Origin: Streptomyces humi
GTDB lineage: Bacteria; Actinomycetota; Actinomycetes; Streptomycetales; Streptomycetaceae
Length of the DNA: 64,000 nucleotides
Direction: 5' to 3'
Assembly (NCBI RefSeq): GCF_001005085.2
Contig: NZ_LBMU02000021.1
Location: forward strand, 176,394 to 240,393
Below the pieces are notes generated by a model. That model saw only the letters and a list, made by a program, of their open reading frames with translations. It was not told where the DNA came from and ran no database searches. How positions within the stretch are numbered: position 1 is the first letter of the stretch; every line of letters begins with the position of its first letter. The position numbers were made by a program, and so were the translations under genes. Shown piece after piece: positions 44,945-53,430 of this stretch.

Positions 44945-45735
44945 CCCCGGACGCACCCACCACCCGAAACGTTCCTGCGCTGCTGGCCGGTCTGCACACC
45001 GAGAAGGCCACCGCGACCGTCCTGGTGTCGGGCACGCCAGGCGGTGCCATCCACGTCCGGGACGGCATGGTCGTCGGCATGGAGACCCCCGGCGCCCCCG
45101 GTGTGGAGGTGCTCCTCCTCAAGTCGCACCGGATCGCGGAGGAGGACTGGACGGCCGTCCGTGCCACCGGCGCCGACCCCGCGCGGGTGGCCCTGGAACT
45201 GGTCGCCGGAGGTCTGCTGGGCGCCGCGGAACTGGAGATCACCGGCCGGGCCGCCCTGTTCGACGCGGCCTTCGCGCTGGCCCTGACCAGCCCGGACGGC
45301 TGGGAGGTGACCGCTCCCCGGTCTCTTCTCGACACCGGCACCGCGGTGTCCCCGGACCGTCTGGTCACCGAGAACGCCCGCCGGCTCCGGCTGCTGGCGA
45401 ACGAGCGCGGCGCCACCGCCCGCTTCGCCCGCGACCGCCTGGAACCGGCCCCGGAGGCCCGCGACCCGCGACGCGTCGCGCGGCTCTCCGCCCGGCACCG
45501 CACCGTACTGACCGCCGCCGACGGCCGCCGGACCCCCCGGGACATCGCCTTCACCCTCGGCCGCGGGCTGTTCGCCGTGCTGCTGGACCTCCGCGACCTG
45601 CTGGCCGAGGGGTTCCTCCGGTCCCCGGCCGCCGCTCCCGCTCCGCGCCCCAGCACGGCCCCGCGCACCTCACCCGCCGCCACGGCGGCGGCACCGCACC
45701 CCACGGCGGCCCCGCTCCCCCGCCGCAAGCGCTGA
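44941..45735 (+). CDS. DUF4388/PATAN-like regulatory protein
   Basis: A 264-residue protein. The N-terminus (LLAGLHTEKATATVLVSGTPGGAIHVRDGMVVGME) has the G-x-I-x-F/V-x(2)-G-x(2)-V layout of PATAN/DUF4388 domains. The middle part (RHRTVLTAADGRRTPRDIAFTLGRGLFAVLLDLRDLLAEGFL) looks like a winged-helix-type C-terminal segment. It ends in an Ala/Pro tail. PATAN domains are often found with roadblock proteins and Ras-like GTPases in surface regulation. The assignment is by pattern only. Confidence 0.6.
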   Translation: MTPDAPTTRNVPALLAGLHTEKATATVLVSGTPGGAIHVRDGMVVGMETPGAPGVEVLLLKSHRIAEEDWTAVRATGADPARVALELVAGGLLGAAELEITGRAALFDAAFALALTSPDGWEVTAPRSLLDTGTAVSPDRLVTENARRLRLLANERGATARFARDRLEPAPEARDPRRVARLSARHRTVLTAADGRRTPRDIAFTLGRGLFAVLLDLRDLLAEGFLRSPAAAPAPRPSTAPRTSPAATAAAPHPTAAPLPRRKR

Positions 45736-45794
45736 GCCCCGGGGAGGCCGTCGCCTCCGCACCACCGAGCACGACCGCACAGGAAGAAGCCACC

Positions 45795-46166
45795 ATGAAC
45801 GACCCCGTGCAGGACATCCTCGTCTCGTTGCGCGAGCGGGTGATGGGCGTCTCCGAGACCGTCCTGGCCACCGTCGACGGGCTGGTGGTGGCCGCCGACG
45901 CCGACAAGACCCACCCCGAGTCCATGGCCGCCCTGGCCTCGGCCGCCCTCTCCCTGGGCAACCGCCTCGCGGAGCAGGGCGGCACGGGAACCCTGCGCCA
46001 GCTGACGGCCCAGTGCGGCGCCGGCCACGTCATCGTCACGGCGGTGGGCACCCGAGCCCTCCTGGCCGTGGTAACGGACGAGGGAATCGACGGCCTGGCC
46101 TTCGACCGTGAGATCCCCACGGTGGTAGCGGACCTCAAAAAGATCCTCGCCAACGACACGGCGTAA
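45795..46166 (+). CDS. Roadblock/LC7 domain protein 3
   Basis: A 123-residue protein (VQDILVSLRERVMGVSETVLATVDGLVVAADADKTHPESMAALASAALSLGNRLAEQGG ... HVIVTAVGTRALLAVVTDEGIDGLAFDREIPTVVADLKKIL), closest to the MglB/CvnB style. Third member of the cluster. No Ras-like GTPase, DUF742 or nitrate-sensor-like kinase gene (the usual cvn partners) is nearby. Confidence 0.9.
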   Translation: MNDPVQDILVSLRERVMGVSETVLATVDGLVVAADADKTHPESMAALASAALSLGNRLAEQGGTGTLRQLTAQCGAGHVIVTAVGTRALLAVVTDEGIDGLAFDREIPTVVADLKKILANDTA

Positions 46167-46170
46167 GGGG

Positions 46171-46223
46171 AAGCGCCCCGTCAGGGACGCTGAGAACTGC
46201 GCGACCAGCCCCACCGGCCCGCG
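46171..46223. repeat. Dispersed intergenic element, copy C
   Basis: GCGCCCCGTCAGGGACGC followed by AACTGCGCGACCAGCCCC and ACCGGCCCGCGGGGG: same order of parts as copies near 23884, 31733 and 55736. Confidence 0.65.
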
Positions 46224-46247
46224 GGGGCCCGCAGCGAATGGTCGAAA

Positions 46248-46276
46248 AGGGGCCCGGGGCTCAGCCCCGGACCCCT
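46248..46276 (-). terminator. Intrinsic terminator of the rex-hem operon
   Basis: A 13-bp stem with one mismatch and loop TCA; on the minus strand it is followed by TTTT. It lies 34 nt beyond the HemD stop. Confidence 0.85.
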
Positions 46277-46309
46277 CTCGCCCTACCTCACGTGGTGTCT
46301 CGCCCTACC

Positions 46310-48016
46310 TCACGTAGTGGTACGCCTCCTGCGCGCCCCCGGCCGCCGCTCGCTCGGCCGCGTCACCGGATCCCCGGCCTCCAGCGCGCTCGCGCGCCGC
46401 CGCAGGCCGAACTCGGCCAGCGCCTCGGCCAGCTTGCCGACCGACGGCTCCGGAGCCATCACGTCCACCCGCAGCCCGTGCTCCTCCGCGGTCTTGGCGG
46501 TGGCCGGGCCGATGCACGCGATGACCGTCACGTTGTGCGGCTTCCCGGCGATACCCACCAGGTTCCGCACGGTCGAGGACGACGTGAAGAGCACGGCGTC
46601 GAACCCGCCGCCCTTGATCGCCTCGCGGGTCTCGGCCGGCGGCGGCGACGCCCGCACGGTGCGGTACGCCGTGACGTCGTCGACCTCCCAGCCCAGCTCG
46701 ATCAGCCCGGCGACCAGGGTCTCCGTGGCGATGTCGGCGCGCGGCAGGAAGACCCGGTCGATCGGGTCGAAGACCGGGTCGTACGGCGGCCAGTCCTCCA
46801 GCAGGCCCGCGGCCGACTGCTCGCCGCTCGGCACCAGGTCCGGCTTCACGCCGAAGGCGACCAGCGCCTTGGCGGTCTGCTCGCCGACCGCCGCGACCTT
46901 GATGCCCGCGAAGGCGCGCGCGTCCAGGCCGTACTCCTCGAACTTCTCCCGGACCGCCTTGACGGCGTTGACCGAGGTGAAGGCGATCCACTCGTACCGT
47001 CCGGTGACGAGCCCCTTGACCGCCCGCTCCATCTGCTGGGGCGTGCGCGGCGGCTCGACGGCGATCGTCGGCACCTCGTGCGGTACGGCCCCGTACGACC
47101 GCAGCTGGTCGGAGAGGGACACCGCCTGCTCCTTGGTGCGCGGCACGAGCACCTTCCAGCCGAACAGCGGCTTGGACTCGAACCACGACAGCTGGTCGCG
47201 CTGGGCGGCGGAGGACCGCTCACCGACCACGGCTATCACCGGCCGGCCGCCGTCGGGCGAGGGCAGCACCTTCGCCTGCTTGAGCGCCTGCGCGATGGTG
47301 CCGAGGGTGGCGGTCCAGGTCCGCTGCCGGGTCGTCGTACCGGCGACGGTGACCGTCAGCGGGGTGTCCGGCTTGCGGCCCGCGGCGACCAGCTCCCCGG
47401 CGGCCGCGGCCACCGAGTCCAGCGTCGTGGAGACCACGACCGTGCCGTCCGAGGCACCGACCTCGGTCCAGCACCGGTCGGAGGCGGTCCGGGCGTCCAC
47501 GAACCGGACGTCCGTGCCCTGCGCGTCCCGCAGTGGCACACCGGCGTACGCCGGCACCCCGACCACGGCCGCGACACCCGGCACGACCTCGAAGGGCACA
47601 CCGGCGGCGGCGCAGGCGAGCATTTCCTCGGTCGCGTACGTATCAAGTCCCGGGTCCCCGGACACCGCACGGACGACCCGCCTGCCACCCCGCGCGGCCT
47701 CCATGACAAGATGAGCCGCATCCCGCGCGGGCGGGAGGGAAGCGGTTGCTGACACGCCGTCAACAACCGTGAGTTGAGGCGTGCCTGTGCCCGGATACGG
47801 ATCCGACGAGGGATCCGGGTTCGTGGGCACGACGGAGACACCCTGCCTGGCGTGGCTCCTGATCACGTCGAGCACGTCGTGCTCGGCGACCAGGACGTCC
47901 GCGCTGGACAGTGCCTCCACGGCACGCAAGGTCAGCAGTCCCGGATCCCCGGGTCCGGCACCCAGGAAGGTGACGTGCCCGTGATCGAGGCCGGCGGGAA
48001 GGTTGGTGGGGCTCAC
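46310..48016 (-). CDS. hemD: Uroporphyrinogen-III methyltransferase / uroporphyrinogen-III synthase fusion
   Basis: A 568-residue protein. The N-terminal ~250 residues are a SUMT/CobA-type methyltransferase domain (VTFLGAGPGDPGLLTLRAVEAL; VVRAVSGDPG). The C-terminal half is HemD (VLVPRTKEQAVSLSDQLRSYGAVPHEVPTI; FTSVNAVKAV; FTSSSTVRNL). It closes the tetrapyrrole ring and can send it toward sirohaem or cobalamin. Start GTG 48016 overlaps hemC (GTGA). An 18-bp direct repeat containing CGTGAGGTAGGGCGAGA surrounds its stop. Confidence 0.93.
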   Translation of the reverse strand: MSPTNLPAGLDHGHVTFLGAGPGDPGLLTLRAVEALSSADVLVAEHDVLDVIRSHARQGVSVVPTNPDPSSDPYPGTGTPQLTVVDGVSATASLPPARDAAHLVMEAARGGRRVVRAVSGDPGLDTYATEEMLACAAAGVPFEVVPGVAAVVGVPAYAGVPLRDAQGTDVRFVDARTASDRCWTEVGASDGTVVVSTTLDSVAAAAGELVAAGRKPDTPLTVTVAGTTTRQRTWTATLGTIAQALKQAKVLPSPDGGRPVIAVVGERSSAAQRDQLSWFESKPLFGWKVLVPRTKEQAVSLSDQLRSYGAVPHEVPTIAVEPPRTPQQMERAVKGLVTGRYEWIAFTSVNAVKAVREKFEEYGLDARAFAGIKVAAVGEQTAKALVAFGVKPDLVPSGEQSAAGLLEDWPPYDPVFDPIDRVFLPRADIATETLVAGLIELGWEVDDVTAYRTVRASPPPAETREAIKGGGFDAVLFTSSSTVRNLVGIAGKPHNVTVIACIGPATAKTAEEHGLRVDVMAPEPSVGKLAEALAEFGLRRRASALEAGDPVTRPSERRPGARRRRTTT

Positions 48017-48972
48017 TGTGCTCGCTCCCCCATCAGACCGGCCGCGCCCTGGGCAAGCATCTCGGTGGCGAGTTCGCGACCGAGCGCCGTCGCCTGGTCG
48101 TATGTCTCGGGCACGGGACCGGTGGTGGACATCTGCACCGTCCGGGTGCCGTCGGTCGTGCCGACGACTGCCCGCAGGCGCATTTCCTTGACAGTCTGCC
48201 CGTCGGCCAGAAGGTCGGCCAGCGCGCCCACAGGGGCGGAGCAGCCGGCCTCCAGGGCGGCGAGCAGTGACCGCTCGGCGGTCACGGCGACCCGCGTGAA
48301 CGGGTCGTCGAGTTCCCCGAGCGCGGCGATCAGCGACGCGTTGTCCGCGACGCACTCGATCGCCAGTGCCCCCTGGCCGGGGGCGGGCAGAACCGTGTCG
48401 ACCGACAGGAAGTCGGTCACCTCGTCGATGCGCCCGATGCGGCTCAGGCCGGCCGCGGCCAGCACCACCGCGTCGAGCTCGCCGTCGTGCACGTATCCGA
48501 TCCGGGTGTCGACGTTCCCCCGGATCGGGACGGTCGCTATGTCCAGCGCGTGCGCGCGGGCGTACGCGTTGAGCTGTGCCGCGCGGCGCGGCGAACCGGT
48601 GCCGATGCGGGCCCCGCGCGGCAGGTCGGTGAACTTCAGCGCGTCCCGGGCGACGATCACGTCCCGGGGGTCCTCGCGCACCGGCACGGCGGCCAGCACC
48701 AGCTCTTCGGGCTGGGTGGTCGGGAGGTCCTTCAGCGAGTGAACCGCGAAGTCGACCTCGCCGCGCAGCAGCGCGTCCCGCAGGGCGGTCACGAAGACAC
48801 CCGTGCCGCCGATCTGCGCGAGGTGCTCGCGGGAGGTGTCGCCGTAGGTGGTGATCTCGACGAGCTCGACGGGCCGTCCGGTCACCTGGCTCACGGCTTC
48901 CGCCACTTGCCCGGACTGGGCCATGGCGAGTCTGGATCGCCTGGTCCCCAGTCGCAGTGGATTGTCACTCAT
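48013..48972 (-). CDS. hemC: Porphobilinogen deaminase (hydroxymethylbilane synthase)
   Basis: A 319-residue HemC. Substrate-binding Arg/Ser are in LGTRRSRLAMAQ, GARIGTGSPRRAAQL and IRGNVDTR. The Asp of the active site is in SLKDLPT. The dipyrromethane-cofactor Cys is in LEAGCSAPVG. It builds hydroxymethylbilane from four porphobilinogens. Overlaps hemA and hemD by 4 bases each. Confidence 0.97.
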   Translation of the reverse strand: MSDNPLRLGTRRSRLAMAQSGQVAEAVSQVTGRPVELVEITTYGDTSREHLAQIGGTGVFVTALRDALLRGEVDFAVHSLKDLPTTQPEELVLAAVPVREDPRDVIVARDALKFTDLPRGARIGTGSPRRAAQLNAYARAHALDIATVPIRGNVDTRIGYVHDGELDAVVLAAAGLSRIGRIDEVTDFLSVDTVLPAPGQGALAIECVADNASLIAALGELDDPFTRVAVTAERSLLAALEAGCSAPVGALADLLADGQTVKEMRLRAVVGTTDGTRTVQMSTTGPVPETYDQATALGRELATEMLAQGAAGLMGERAQ

Positions 48973-50666
48973 ACCGGTCGGTCCTTCTCGGTCGTGCTGT
49001 CCACGGCCCGGGAGACGGCGGCCACCGTCTCGGGGTCGAGGTCGAACAGGGTCCGCAGCGCGTCCGCGTACCCGGCGCCGCCGGGCTCGGCCGCGAGCTG
49101 CTTGACCCGTACGGTCGGCGCGTGCAGCAGCTTGTCGACGACCCGGTGCACGGCCTGGCGGATCTCCCCGCGCTGGCGTTCGTCCAGGTCGGGCAGGCGC
49201 CCGTCGAGCCGGGCGATCTCGCCGGCGACGACGTCCGCGGCCATGGTCCGCAGGGCCACGACGGTGGGTGTGATGTGCGCGGCCCGCTGGGCGGCGCCGA
49301 ACGCGGCCACCTCGTCGGCGACGATCCGCCGCACCTGGTCCACGTCGGCCGCCATCGGGGCGTCCGCGGAGGCCTCCGCCAGCGACTCGATGTCCACCAG
49401 GCGGACCCCGGCCAGCCGGTGCGCGGCCGCGTCGATGTCACGGGGCATGGCGAGGTCGAGGAGGAAGAGCGCGGGGGCGGGACGGGTGAACCCGGCGACC
49501 GGCTCCGGCCTGCGCCGCTCGGGGATCCGGCCGGTACGGGCGGCGGTCGCGGCGAGCGCGCCGATCAGCTCGGCGTCGGCTTCGACGGTCTCGGGGGTCC
49601 GGCGGCCGGCCTCCCGGATGTCCACCGTCCCGTTGTCCACCCAGGCCGCGTGCTGCTCCAGCTCGGCGGCGGCCATCCCGGCGACGGCGGCCTCGCCGAG
49701 CACCGAGAAACCACTCTGCTCGGCGGCCAGGTCGAGCGGGCAGTTCTCGTCGGCGCCGAGGCTCGTGCCCGCGACCGGCTGCTTCGGCGCCGCCGGTGCG
49801 ACGATCTCGGTGACAGGCTCACCGGTGCGCCCCTCGACGGCGGCCGCAACCGCGTCCGCCGTCAGCACCAGCCCCGTCGCCCCGGTGCATGAGACCACGA
49901 CGTCGGCACGTGTCAGCTCGCCCGGCACCGCGTCCATCGGTACCGCGCGGGCCGTCACGTCCGTGTCGTCGCCCTCGGTGAGGATCCGCGCCAGCCGCTC
50001 GGCCCGGTCGTACGTCCGGTTGGCCACGACGATCTCCGCCACCCCGGCGCGCGCGAGCGTCGCGGCGGCCAGCGAGGACATCGAACCGGCGCCGATGACC
50101 AGCGCCTTCTTGCCCGTGGCCCAGGTCTGCACATCGGCACCGGCGGCCAGCTGCTCGAGACCGAAGGTGACCAGCGACTGCCCGGCCCGGTCGATGCCGG
50201 TCTCGGAGTGGGCGCGCTTGCCGACCCTGAGGCCCTGCTGGAACAGGTCGTTCATCAGCCGCCCGGCGCTGTGCAGCTCCTGCGCGCGGGCCAGCGAGTC
50301 CTTGATCTGGCCGAGGATCTGCCCCTCGCCGACGACCATCGAGTCCAGCCCGCAGGCCACCGAGAACAGGTGGTGGACGGCCCGGTCCTCGTAGTGCACG
50401 TAGAGATAAGGAGTGAGCTCGTCCAGCCCGACCCCGCTGTGCTGGGCGAGCAGCGTGGACAGCTCGGCGACCCCGGCGTGGAACTTGTCGACGTCGGCGT
50501 ACAGCTCGATGCGGTTGCAGGTGGCGAGCACCGCGGCCTCGGAGGCCGGTTCGGCGGCGACCGTGTCCTGGACCAGCTTGACCTGGGCGTCCATGGCGAG
50601 CGCGGCCCGTTCGAGCACGCTGACCGGGGCGCTGCGGTGGCTCAGCCCGACGACGAGGAGACTCAT
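48969..50666 (-). CDS. hemA: Glutamyl-tRNA reductase
   Basis: A 565-residue HemA, NADPH-dependent, making glutamate-1-semialdehyde. The catalytic Cys is in LATCNRIELY; GEGQILGQIKDSL and GAGSMSSLAA (NADPH site) are clear. About 100 residues (near 290-420, Ala/Glu/Arg-rich) are inserted before the C-terminal dimerisation helices compared with ~450-residue enzymes, as in other Streptomyces. ATG 50666 overlaps the rex stop. Confidence 0.97.
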   Translation of the reverse strand: MSLLVVGLSHRSAPVSVLERAALAMDAQVKLVQDTVAAEPASEAAVLATCNRIELYADVDKFHAGVAELSTLLAQHSGVGLDELTPYLYVHYEDRAVHHLFSVACGLDSMVVGEGQILGQIKDSLARAQELHSAGRLMNDLFQQGLRVGKRAHSETGIDRAGQSLVTFGLEQLAAGADVQTWATGKKALVIGAGSMSSLAAATLARAGVAEIVVANRTYDRAERLARILTEGDDTDVTARAVPMDAVPGELTRADVVVSCTGATGLVLTADAVAAAVEGRTGEPVTEIVAPAAPKQPVAGTSLGADENCPLDLAAEQSGFSVLGEAAVAGMAAAELEQHAAWVDNGTVDIREAGRRTPETVEADAELIGALAATAARTGRIPERRRPEPVAGFTRPAPALFLLDLAMPRDIDAAAHRLAGVRLVDIESLAEASADAPMAADVDQVRRIVADEVAAFGAAQRAAHITPTVVALRTMAADVVAGEIARLDGRLPDLDERQRGEIRQAVHRVVDKLLHAPTVRVKQLAAEPGGAGYADALRTLFDLDPETVAAVSRAVDSTTEKDRPV

Positions 50667-51418
50667 GCCGGCATCACGGCGGGTACGTCCCCGTCGGGTC
50701 CCTGCTCGCCGGGCTCCTGGTGGGCGGCGGCCGGCGGCACCGTGCCCCCGTGGTCCTCGCCGGCCTTGCGCTGCTCGTGGAAGGCGAGGATCTGTAGCTC
50801 GATGGAGAGGTCGACCTTGCGCACGTCGACGCCGTCCGGGACGGTCAGCACGGTCGGCGCGAAGTTCAGGATGGAGGTGACACCGGCGGCCACCAGCCGG
50901 TCGCAGACGGGCTGCGCGGCACCGGCGGGGGTGGCGATCACGCCGATGCTGACGCCGTTGTCCTGGATGATCTTCTCCAGGTCGTCGGTGTGCTGCACCG
51001 GGATACCGGCGACCGGCTTGCCGGCCATCGCCGGGTCGGCGTCTATCAGCGCGGCGACCCGGAAGCCACGGGAGGCGAACCCGCCGTAGTTGGCGAGGGC
51101 GGCGCCGAGGTTACCGATACCGACGATCACGACCGGCCAGTCCTGCGTGAGGCCCAGCTCACGGGAGATCTGGTAGACGAGATACTCGACGTCGTAGCCG
51201 ACACCGCGCGTTCCGTAGGAACCCAGGTAGGAGAAGTCCTTGCGCAGCTTGGCGGAGTTGACCCCCGCGGCGGCGGCCAGCTCTTCGGAGGAGACCGTGG
51301 GCACCGAGCGCTCCGACAGTGCGGTCAGCGCCCGGAGGTACAGCGGAAGCCTGGCGACGGTGGCCTCGGGGATACCTCGGCTGCGGGTCGCCGGTCGGTG
51401 AGTTCGGCCAGTTGCCAC
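50663..51418 (-). CDS. rex: Redox-sensing repressor Rex
   Basis: A 251-residue Rex: an N-terminal winged helix (IPEATVARLPLYLRALTALSERSVPTVSSEELAAAAGVNSAKLRKDFSYLGSYGTRGVGY) and a Rossmann NAD(H) domain (VVIVGIGNLGAALANYGGF). It senses the NADH/NAD+ ratio and represses its own operon. GGAG lies before GTG 51418. A C-terminal Pro/Glu/Gly-rich tail follows the helix that swaps between subunits. Confidence 0.96.
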   Translation of the reverse strand: MATGRTHRPATRSRGIPEATVARLPLYLRALTALSERSVPTVSSEELAAAAGVNSAKLRKDFSYLGSYGTRGVGYDVEYLVYQISRELGLTQDWPVVIVGIGNLGAALANYGGFASRGFRVAALIDADPAMAGKPVAGIPVQHTDDLEKIIQDNGVSIGVIATPAGAAQPVCDRLVAAGVTSILNFAPTVLTVPDGVDVRKVDLSIELQILAFHEQRKAGEDHGGTVPPAAAHQEPGEQGPDGDVPAVMPA

Positions 51419-51494
51419 GGTGCTCCAACGGGTTGAGCGGGGCTGCGGACGGTCACTCGTACCCAGACCGCCCCGTCGACAGCAGGCTATGTCT

Positions 51495-51512
51495 TTGTGA
51501 ACGCGTGCACAA
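51495..51512. promoter_or_regulatory. Rex operator (ROP) before rex-hemACD
   Basis: TTGTGAACGCGTGCACAA matches the known Streptomyces ROP (TGTGAACGCGTTCACA) with one mismatch in the right arm. It lies 77 nt upstream of the rex start and extends two further paired bases on each side. Confidence 0.93.
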
Positions 51513-51592
51513 AGATGGTGTCCGATTTGCCCGGCCAACGTGACCGGGGTCACGCGCCCCCGGCGCAGTCGCACGGAACCGGCGCACACCCG

Positions 51593-51628
51593 CTCGCGCT
51601 CCCTCTCGCGCTCCCTCTCGCGCTCCCT
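51593..51628. repeat. Three perfect 12-bp repeats upstream of the Rex operator
   Basis: CTCGCGCTCCCT is repeated three times without change, in the gap 51513-51723 between the Rex operator and the glutaredoxin-like gene. Confidence 0.9.
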
Positions 51629-51723
51629 CTCCGATGGGGGCAAAACCGTACACGCTCCTTACGAATCCCGCCCCCCGAGACCAAGCCGCCGTCGATCCTA
51701 AGCCACTTTCCCGCCGGTTTGGA

Positions 51724-51999
51724 CTAGTCGGTCAGTGCCTTGCGCAGCCGCTCTTCGTTCACGCGCCAGAAGGTGTGCTGTTCACCGTCGACGAGTACGA
51801 CCGGGATCTGCTCCCAGTACAGGTCGTGCAGCCGCGGGTCCTGGGTGATGTCCTGGTGCTCCCAGGGGACGCCGAGGTCACCGCACACCTTCTCGACCAC
51901 GGCCTGTGCGTCATCACACAGATGGCAGCCGGGCTTACGGATGAGGGTGACCAGCCGCACACGGGGCGCGGGCACCTTCCGGCCGAAGAGGGGACTCAT
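51724..51999 (-). CDS. Glutaredoxin-like protein
   Basis: A 91-residue thioredoxin-fold protein of the DUF836 type. VTLIRKPGCHLCDDAQAVVEKV carries the CxxC pair (C-H-L-C), and IPVVLVDGEQHTFWRVNEERLRKAL the cis-Pro and C-terminal helix. It probably acts as a cytosolic disulfide or redox-transfer protein. ATG 51999 is used; ATG 52008 would add three residues. It lies upstream of rex on the same strand. Confidence 0.9.
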   Translation of the reverse strand: MSPLFGRKVPAPRVRLVTLIRKPGCHLCDDAQAVVEKVCGDLGVPWEHQDITQDPRLHDLYWEQIPVVLVDGEQHTFWRVNEERLRKALTD

Positions 52000-52147
52000 G
52001 TCGTCCATTGTCCCGCCCCTGGCAGGGCACGCCCGCCGCCTTCTGCACGCGTTCCGCATCAGCCTTCACGACCCGGTCGCGCAGAGTTCACACCCATCGA
52101 ACTCCCGTGACTCCGGAACCGCCGAACGGACTGGCTATGCTCACGAC

Positions 52148-53071
52148 ATGGCCGCTCTCGGATGGCTCACTCCCCGTAGGCGCTCCGCCACGGCGCGGAG
52201 CGTGTTGGCAGGCGAGGCCTCGGCAGAGGCCGCGCGCAAGAACCAGGAAGCGCCGGCGCCCGTCGACGAAGCCGCGGAACCGGAGTTCCCGGTGCTCGGC
52301 GACGACAAGGCCGCCGCGTTCTTCGACCTGGACAACACGGTGATGCAGGGCGCCGCCATCTTCCACTTCGGCCGGGGCCTCTACAAGCGCAAGTTCTTCG
52401 AGACCCGCGACCTGGCCCGGTTCGCCTGGCAGCAGGCGTGGTTCCGGCTGGCCGGGGTCGAGGACCCCGAGCACATGCAGGAGGCCCGTGACTCGGCCCT
52501 GTCCATCGTCAAGGGCCACCGGGTCGCCGAGCTCCAGACCATCGGCGAGGAGATCTACGACGAGTACATGGCCGAGCGGATCTGGCCCGGCACCCGCGCC
52601 CTCGCCCAGGCCCACCTGGACGCGGGCCAGAAGGTCTGGCTCGTCACGGCGGCGCCGGTGGAGATCGCCGGCGTGATCGCCCGCCGCCTCGGCCTGACGG
52701 GCGCGCTCGGCACGGTCGCCGAGTCGGTCGGCGGCGTCTACACCGGCAAACTGGTCGGCGAGCCGCTGCACGGCCCGGCCAAGGCGGAGGCGGTACGCGC
52801 GCTGGCCGCGGCCGAGGGCCTCGACCTGTCCCGCTGCGCGGCCTACAGCGACTCCCACAACGACATCCCGATGCTGTCCCTGGTCGGTCATCCGTACGCC
52901 ATCAACCCGGACACCAAGCTGCGCAAGCACGCCCGGGAGATGGACTGGCGGCTGCGCGACTACCGGACGGGCCGCAAGGCGGCGAAGGTGGGGATCCCGG
53001 CGGCGGCCGGGGTGGGAGCGGTCGCCGGCGGCACCGCCGCGGCGATCGCGCTGAGCCGGCGGCGCCGGTAA
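52148..53071 (+). CDS. HAD-superfamily phosphatase (SerB-like, IB class)
   Basis: A 307-residue protein: HAD motif I FFDLDNTVMQGA, motif II VTAAP, Lys in GPAKAEAV and motif III YSDSHNDIPML, all intact. It resembles phosphoserine-phosphatase-like HAD-IB hydrolases of actinobacteria. A C-terminal glycine/alanine hydrophobic segment (VGIPAAAGVGAVAGGTAAAIALSRRRR) looks like a membrane anchor with a positive end. Substrate unknown. Confidence 0.9.
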   Translation: MAALGWLTPRRRSATARSVLAGEASAEAARKNQEAPAPVDEAAEPEFPVLGDDKAAAFFDLDNTVMQGAAIFHFGRGLYKRKFFETRDLARFAWQQAWFRLAGVEDPEHMQEARDSALSIVKGHRVAELQTIGEEIYDEYMAERIWPGTRALAQAHLDAGQKVWLVTAAPVEIAGVIARRLGLTGALGTVAESVGGVYTGKLVGEPLHGPAKAEAVRALAAAEGLDLSRCAAYSDSHNDIPMLSLVGHPYAINPDTKLRKHAREMDWRLRDYRTGRKAAKVGIPAAAGVGAVAGGTAAAIALSRRRR

Positions 53072-53239
53072 CCCGGAGGGACCTCACCGCGCGCCCCTGA
53101 CGGGGGCGCTGCCCGGCCATGCCCGGCGACCGGACGCACCCGAACACCCGCGGCCGACCCCGCGCGCCCGAATTATCGCGCGGGTGCCCCAACACGCCCT
53201 CGACTCCGCCGGAACACGCACCTTTCTGATCACCAATCA

Positions 53240-53254
53240 ATCACTCTGCGGCAC
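53240..53254. promoter_or_regulatory. BldD-box-like site upstream of bldN
   Basis: ATCACTCTGCGGCAC matches eight of nine fixed positions of the published BldD consensus nTnACnC(A/T)GnGTnAn. It lies about 177 nt upstream of the bldN start in the 359-bp gap 53072-53430, which otherwise has A/T-richer sequence than average and no gene. bldN is a known BldD target. Confidence 0.6.
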
Positions 53255-53430
53255 TTGAACCGGCTCAAATCGGTAAGAGAAGCGACGCAATCGACGATTT
53301 GAGCAACTCGGTGTAGCAGTGCCTGCACGAAGCGTTATTCTCCTCAGACGCAAACCGGTACCCCTCCGTCGCTACGACGGGTGAACGGTTCCGCACTGCA
53401 CGTGATGAAAGCTCTGCCTCTGGGAGTCCC

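Noticed and set aside
51453..51643. Open frame giving a run of Arg-Glu repeats upstream of rex
   Set aside because: It comes from the 12-bp tandem repeat in a promoter region; the Rex domain starts cleanly at GTG 51418 with its own ribosome site.
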